This document shows, one piece after another, positions 61,101-64,000 of a DNA stretch of 64,000 nucleotides. Location of the stretch: positions 772,994 through 836,993 of the forward strand of contig VXAA01001497.1 of NCBI GenBank assembly GCA_013399115.1. The letters are read 5' to 3'. A model generated the notes under the pieces. It did not search any database. It was given only the letters and a program-made list of their open reading frames with translations, and was not told the origin of the DNA. The position numbers were made by a program, and so were the translations under genes. This DNA comes from Anseranas semipalmata (Eukaryota > Chordata > Aves > Anseriformes > Anseranatidae). Each line of letters begins with the position of its first letter. Positions within the stretch are counted from its first letter, which is position 1.

Positions 61101-63328
61101 TTCTGTTGTTTACAACTGTTTGTGATTTGTCTGAGCTGTACGTCCATGCCAATTTTTTTCTGGTAATAAAATTAAGCCTTCTGTTTTAAGGATTGTCTCG
61201 TTAATGTTTGATCAGTGAACTGTCTTAGTATTTCTCCTAACTCACAAAGAGCAGAAATATAGAAGAAAGAGAGAAAGATTATGACAGTCGTAATGGGAAA
61301 ATGGTTTGCTGTGTACATTAAATGACTCTGCAAGTCATCTTAACTTGCAAAGCAGGAAACTTTGTGAGAATCTTATTTTTAATTTTTCATAGAAGTTCTA
61401 TTTGGTGTGAGTTTTACTGAAACCGTAGCTGTAAATCTGTCATTTGTTGGGGAAATAAATTGCTAATTTCGGTGAAACAATCCCAAGTTCATGCTCAGGT
61501 GAAACACTCTAAAGCTGAATTTGACTAAAAAGTCATGGCACAAGAAGTTATATCTTTCCTTTGTCCTTCAGGGTCACTTTGAGAGTAATGGAGTAACTTT
61601 TCAAATGATCAGAAAATAATTTTTCTTTCTTCTGTAGAGTAAACCTGGAGTAAAGGCCTTGATTTTGGAATTAAGCAGAGATTTAGCTTTTCATTAATTA
61701 GAATAGCTGCTATGGATGTACTCACACCTTTCTAATGGCTCTACAGTGTCGGAGGGATTACCGTGCACGGAAGTGGTTCTCCTGTGAACAAACCACTGCA
61801 ACTGCAACATAAAGGAAATACGTTTCTTAGGAAGCAGCCTTTTCTGTTCTTCCTGTTCATAACATCATTTGATGCTACGATGTTTTCCTTGAGAATGACT
61901 GATAATGAGTGGTGATTCCCACTTCAGCTGCGTTCTTTAAAGCCTCTCCAGTGTCTGTAAAACACTGAGCCAAAGCAAGAAGGTGGGCGTGAGTAAGAGG
62001 AAGGGAGATAGATGTCTAAGGACAGAAAGTAAGCTTCTTTAATATTCCTTTTCATGCCACAAACAGCCATTTCAATAGTAACTTTCATAGCTTATTGTCA
62101 AGTTTTGTTTTAAACTTTCCAACTTCTATTCCTTTAGAGGCCTAGGGTTTTTCATATGGAAGGTAGAATTTAGAGTGATCTTTGGGTGATGAACTACTGC
62201 TTGGAAAGGAACCAGACTTCTAGCAGTAAGGATGGAAGTGATGACAATTGTGTTAGGAGCTGCCTCATGGGAAGCTCACCGCAGAGCTGTGGAACCAGGA
62301 CCGGCTTCTAGCATGCACCACCACGGATCCAGCTGTGCTCAACCCGCTAGAAGAGATATGGGATAGAAGATGACAAAGCAGTCCTTGCTAGGCACTCTAG
62401 GATCCCTCCTTGAGATGTAGGATCTATGAAGAAAAAAATACAACCTCTCCCCCCCCAGGTTTTCAGTATCAGCTTTCCCAAAGAGTGACTCTAGGCCAGT
62501 GAAACGCTCTCTCCCTCTTATAACTCAAGGCAGCCCTAGTGGTTCTCCTTAGAAGCCTGTAGTAGTATGGGGTTGAGTACTTCGGGAGCTAGGAAAAAGT
62601 ATAAAGCCTGGTGAGTTTCACCAATTCGTTTTTCTACTGAGTTTCTTTTCCAGCTGTTTTTTTTTCAAGGTGTGGGAGGAACGTTTTTCCCCACCTTCAG
62701 AAATGTCAAATTTAAAAATACCTGCTTTCACTGGGGCATTTATATTCTGATTAGCCCTAATGAATGGTAAAGCCAGCTTTCTAGCTCGTGGGAGCTAAAA
62801 CTACCCATTAAAAAAGTTATGAAAACCTCTGTTCCTTTAAATGTGTGGACTGTTGAAGAGTTCACAGTGTGTAACGCCTGTCTGGGAGCACTTTGTCGAT
62901 ACTCCTAGCTCTGCATCACTGAGCGTGACAACTCCTGAGAGATTAAGTAGCTGGTACCATCAGAACTTTAATCAGTTTTTCTTCCATTTCTGCAAGTGCA
63001 GAAAAGGATGGGTGTACTTGTGAAGTGTCCTGAGGATTACACTGCAATGCTTTCTGGATAAACTTCAGTGCCTTTGAAGTGGGGGGAACACAGCACCAAA
63101 TAATCTCATGACAGCTGTCGTCTTTCCAAAAGTGTCTGATCAGATCTTCAAATCTTAACGCTCTTACCTTGTGAGTACATCCAACATTTCATATCAGTCA
63201 CCACTGCTTCTGTTTCCTTCTATTCTGGTGGTAGAAATGTGGTTATATACTGATCCAATCAAACAGCAGTTAATTCACAATGATCTGCTTCAGTTTTTGT
63301 ATTTCATCGTTAAATGTAAAACTGTCTA

Positions 63329-63424
63329 TAATCACGGAATCACTGAAGGGTTGAGGTTGGCAGGGACCTATGGAGGTCATCTGGTCCAACCCTCCCTGCT
63401 CAAGCAGGGCCTCCTAGAGCAAGA
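63329..63424 (-). mobile_element. CR1 3' terminal fragment
   Basis: 'aatcacggaatcactgaagg' followed by 'gttgaggttggcagggacct' and 'ggtccaaccctccctgctca' is the CR1 3' end read on the opposite strand, beginning with the family's 'aatcatagaatcat' terminal repeat. About 95 bp remain before the match stops. Confidence 0.92.
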
Positions 63425-63457
63425 TGTCTCTCCACTGAACAGTCATTACAATGGGTA

Positions 63458-63508
63458 CATATATAAATATAAACGTATATAAATATATGGATATATATAT
63501 ATATAAAT
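63458..63508. repeat. AT-rich degenerate (ATATAA)n repeat
   Basis: About 50 bp of irregular 'atataaata' and 'atatat' units shortly after the CR1 fragment. Confidence 0.85.
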
Positions 63509-64000
63509 TCAGGGATATTAGTCTGAACAGAAGGGATACAGAAAAAAAAGCATCAACCAACAATCACAAAAAGGCCTGACCAATGATTTTACCTTTCTTT
63601 GGTCAAGATCATTGAGCTTCTCTCACTTTATGAAGAGCAAGTTTGGGCTTCAGCAGAAATGAGTTATCTTATACAGGTAAAGTCTCAAACTTGCTTGTTT
63701 CCTGCCAGGTTTGTCTCAAGTACATGGCATCTTCTAAATAAATGCTTAGGAAGTGTTTCTTCGTATTCAATATCACCATCTCCTGATTCTTACTGCGAGT
63801 CTTGCAGTACTGTGTATTTTCTGGAGTGCGATCTCTCTAATATATGTAGATGCATGGAACTGGGAAAAATTGTCAGGATCTCCCCAGAGGCTCAACCTCA
63901 CTCCCTCCAAAACAAAAAACAAGCGGGTATAGAAAAGGCAGCCCAGTTCTGGCTGGCCCAGAACTGAAACGGCCCAGCCTATTTTCCAAAAAAAAAAAAA
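63509..64000. other. No gene seen to window end
   Basis: An open plus-strand frame at 63599-63967 (122 codons) contains no recognised domain and has weak codon character. The window ends inside a run of A residues (63988-64000), so a retroposed poly-A tail or a longer A-run may continue beyond it. Confidence 0.5.

Larger units (their letters stand above)
52740..63328. other. No recognisable exon; possible first intron
   Basis: No coding exon that I can name. The plus strand near the island is T/G-rich (53701-53940: A 58, T 80, G 59, C 43), compatible with plus-strand transcription but not proof of it. A block at 58193-58552 is open on the plus strand and at 58214-58531 on the minus strand. 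Within it, 58218-58268 has an acceptor-like 'ttttcag' and a donor 'gtaaga', a weak 51-bp exon candidate. Tandem and palindromic repeats near 54630-54677 and 54839-54874 are listed separately. Confidence 0.5.

Noticed and set aside
63988..64000. Poly-A at the window end as a retrogene tail
   Set aside because: The run is cut by the window border, and the preceding 400 bp match no gene or repeat I recognise.

Overview
This looks like a non-coding stretch of a bird nuclear genome. The recognisable mobile DNA is almost entirely CR1 LINE fragments, mostly truncated at the 5' end. A few much older relics resemble MIR/tRNA-headed amniote SINEs. I see no L1, Alu or B1/B2 and no bacterial-style gene packing. 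The sequence is AT-leaning, repeat-poor and closed by frequent stops in all frames. A crocodilian or turtle is possible from CR1 alone, but the low SINE content favours a bird.

Layout. 1-2.0 kb: unremarkable DNA with a small 16-bp tandem repeat. 2.0-2.7 kb: a minus-strand CR1 with a nearly open C-terminal ORF2 segment. 2.7-18.2 kb: no gene; two clear inverted repeats (3.60 and 8.08-8.14 kb), A-rich simple repeats and a probable MIR relic at 10.2 kb. 18.2-18.6 kb: an old plus-strand CR1 tail. 18.6-30.8 kb: no gene. 30.8-31.7 kb: a diverged minus-strand CR1. 34.6 kb: a tiny CR1 relic. 35.7-36.4 kb: a GC-rich plus-strand CR1 with an ATTCT-type 3' repeat. 36.4-48.3 kb: no gene; MIR-like pieces at 39.3-39.8 kb and a perfect 20-bp palindrome at 45.3 kb. 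48.3-49.0 kb: two CR1 pieces in opposite orientation. 52.06-52.70 kb: a strong CpG island broken by a 217-bp assembly gap (52305-52521), the only convincing gene-related signal. 52.7-64 kb: no recognisable coding exon; one more CR1 tail at 63.3 kb.

No protein-coding gene, tRNA, rRNA, known microRNA or CRISPR could be supported. The best reading is intergenic or intronic DNA around the CpG-island promoter and first exon of an unidentified gene whose coding exons lie outside the window or are too short to recognise by eye. The observations most worth a second look are the 60-nt precursor-microRNA-sized hairpin at 8083-8142, the CpG island with a G-quadruplex motif touching the gap, the 20-bp palindrome at 45336-45355, and the set of ancient SINE relics.
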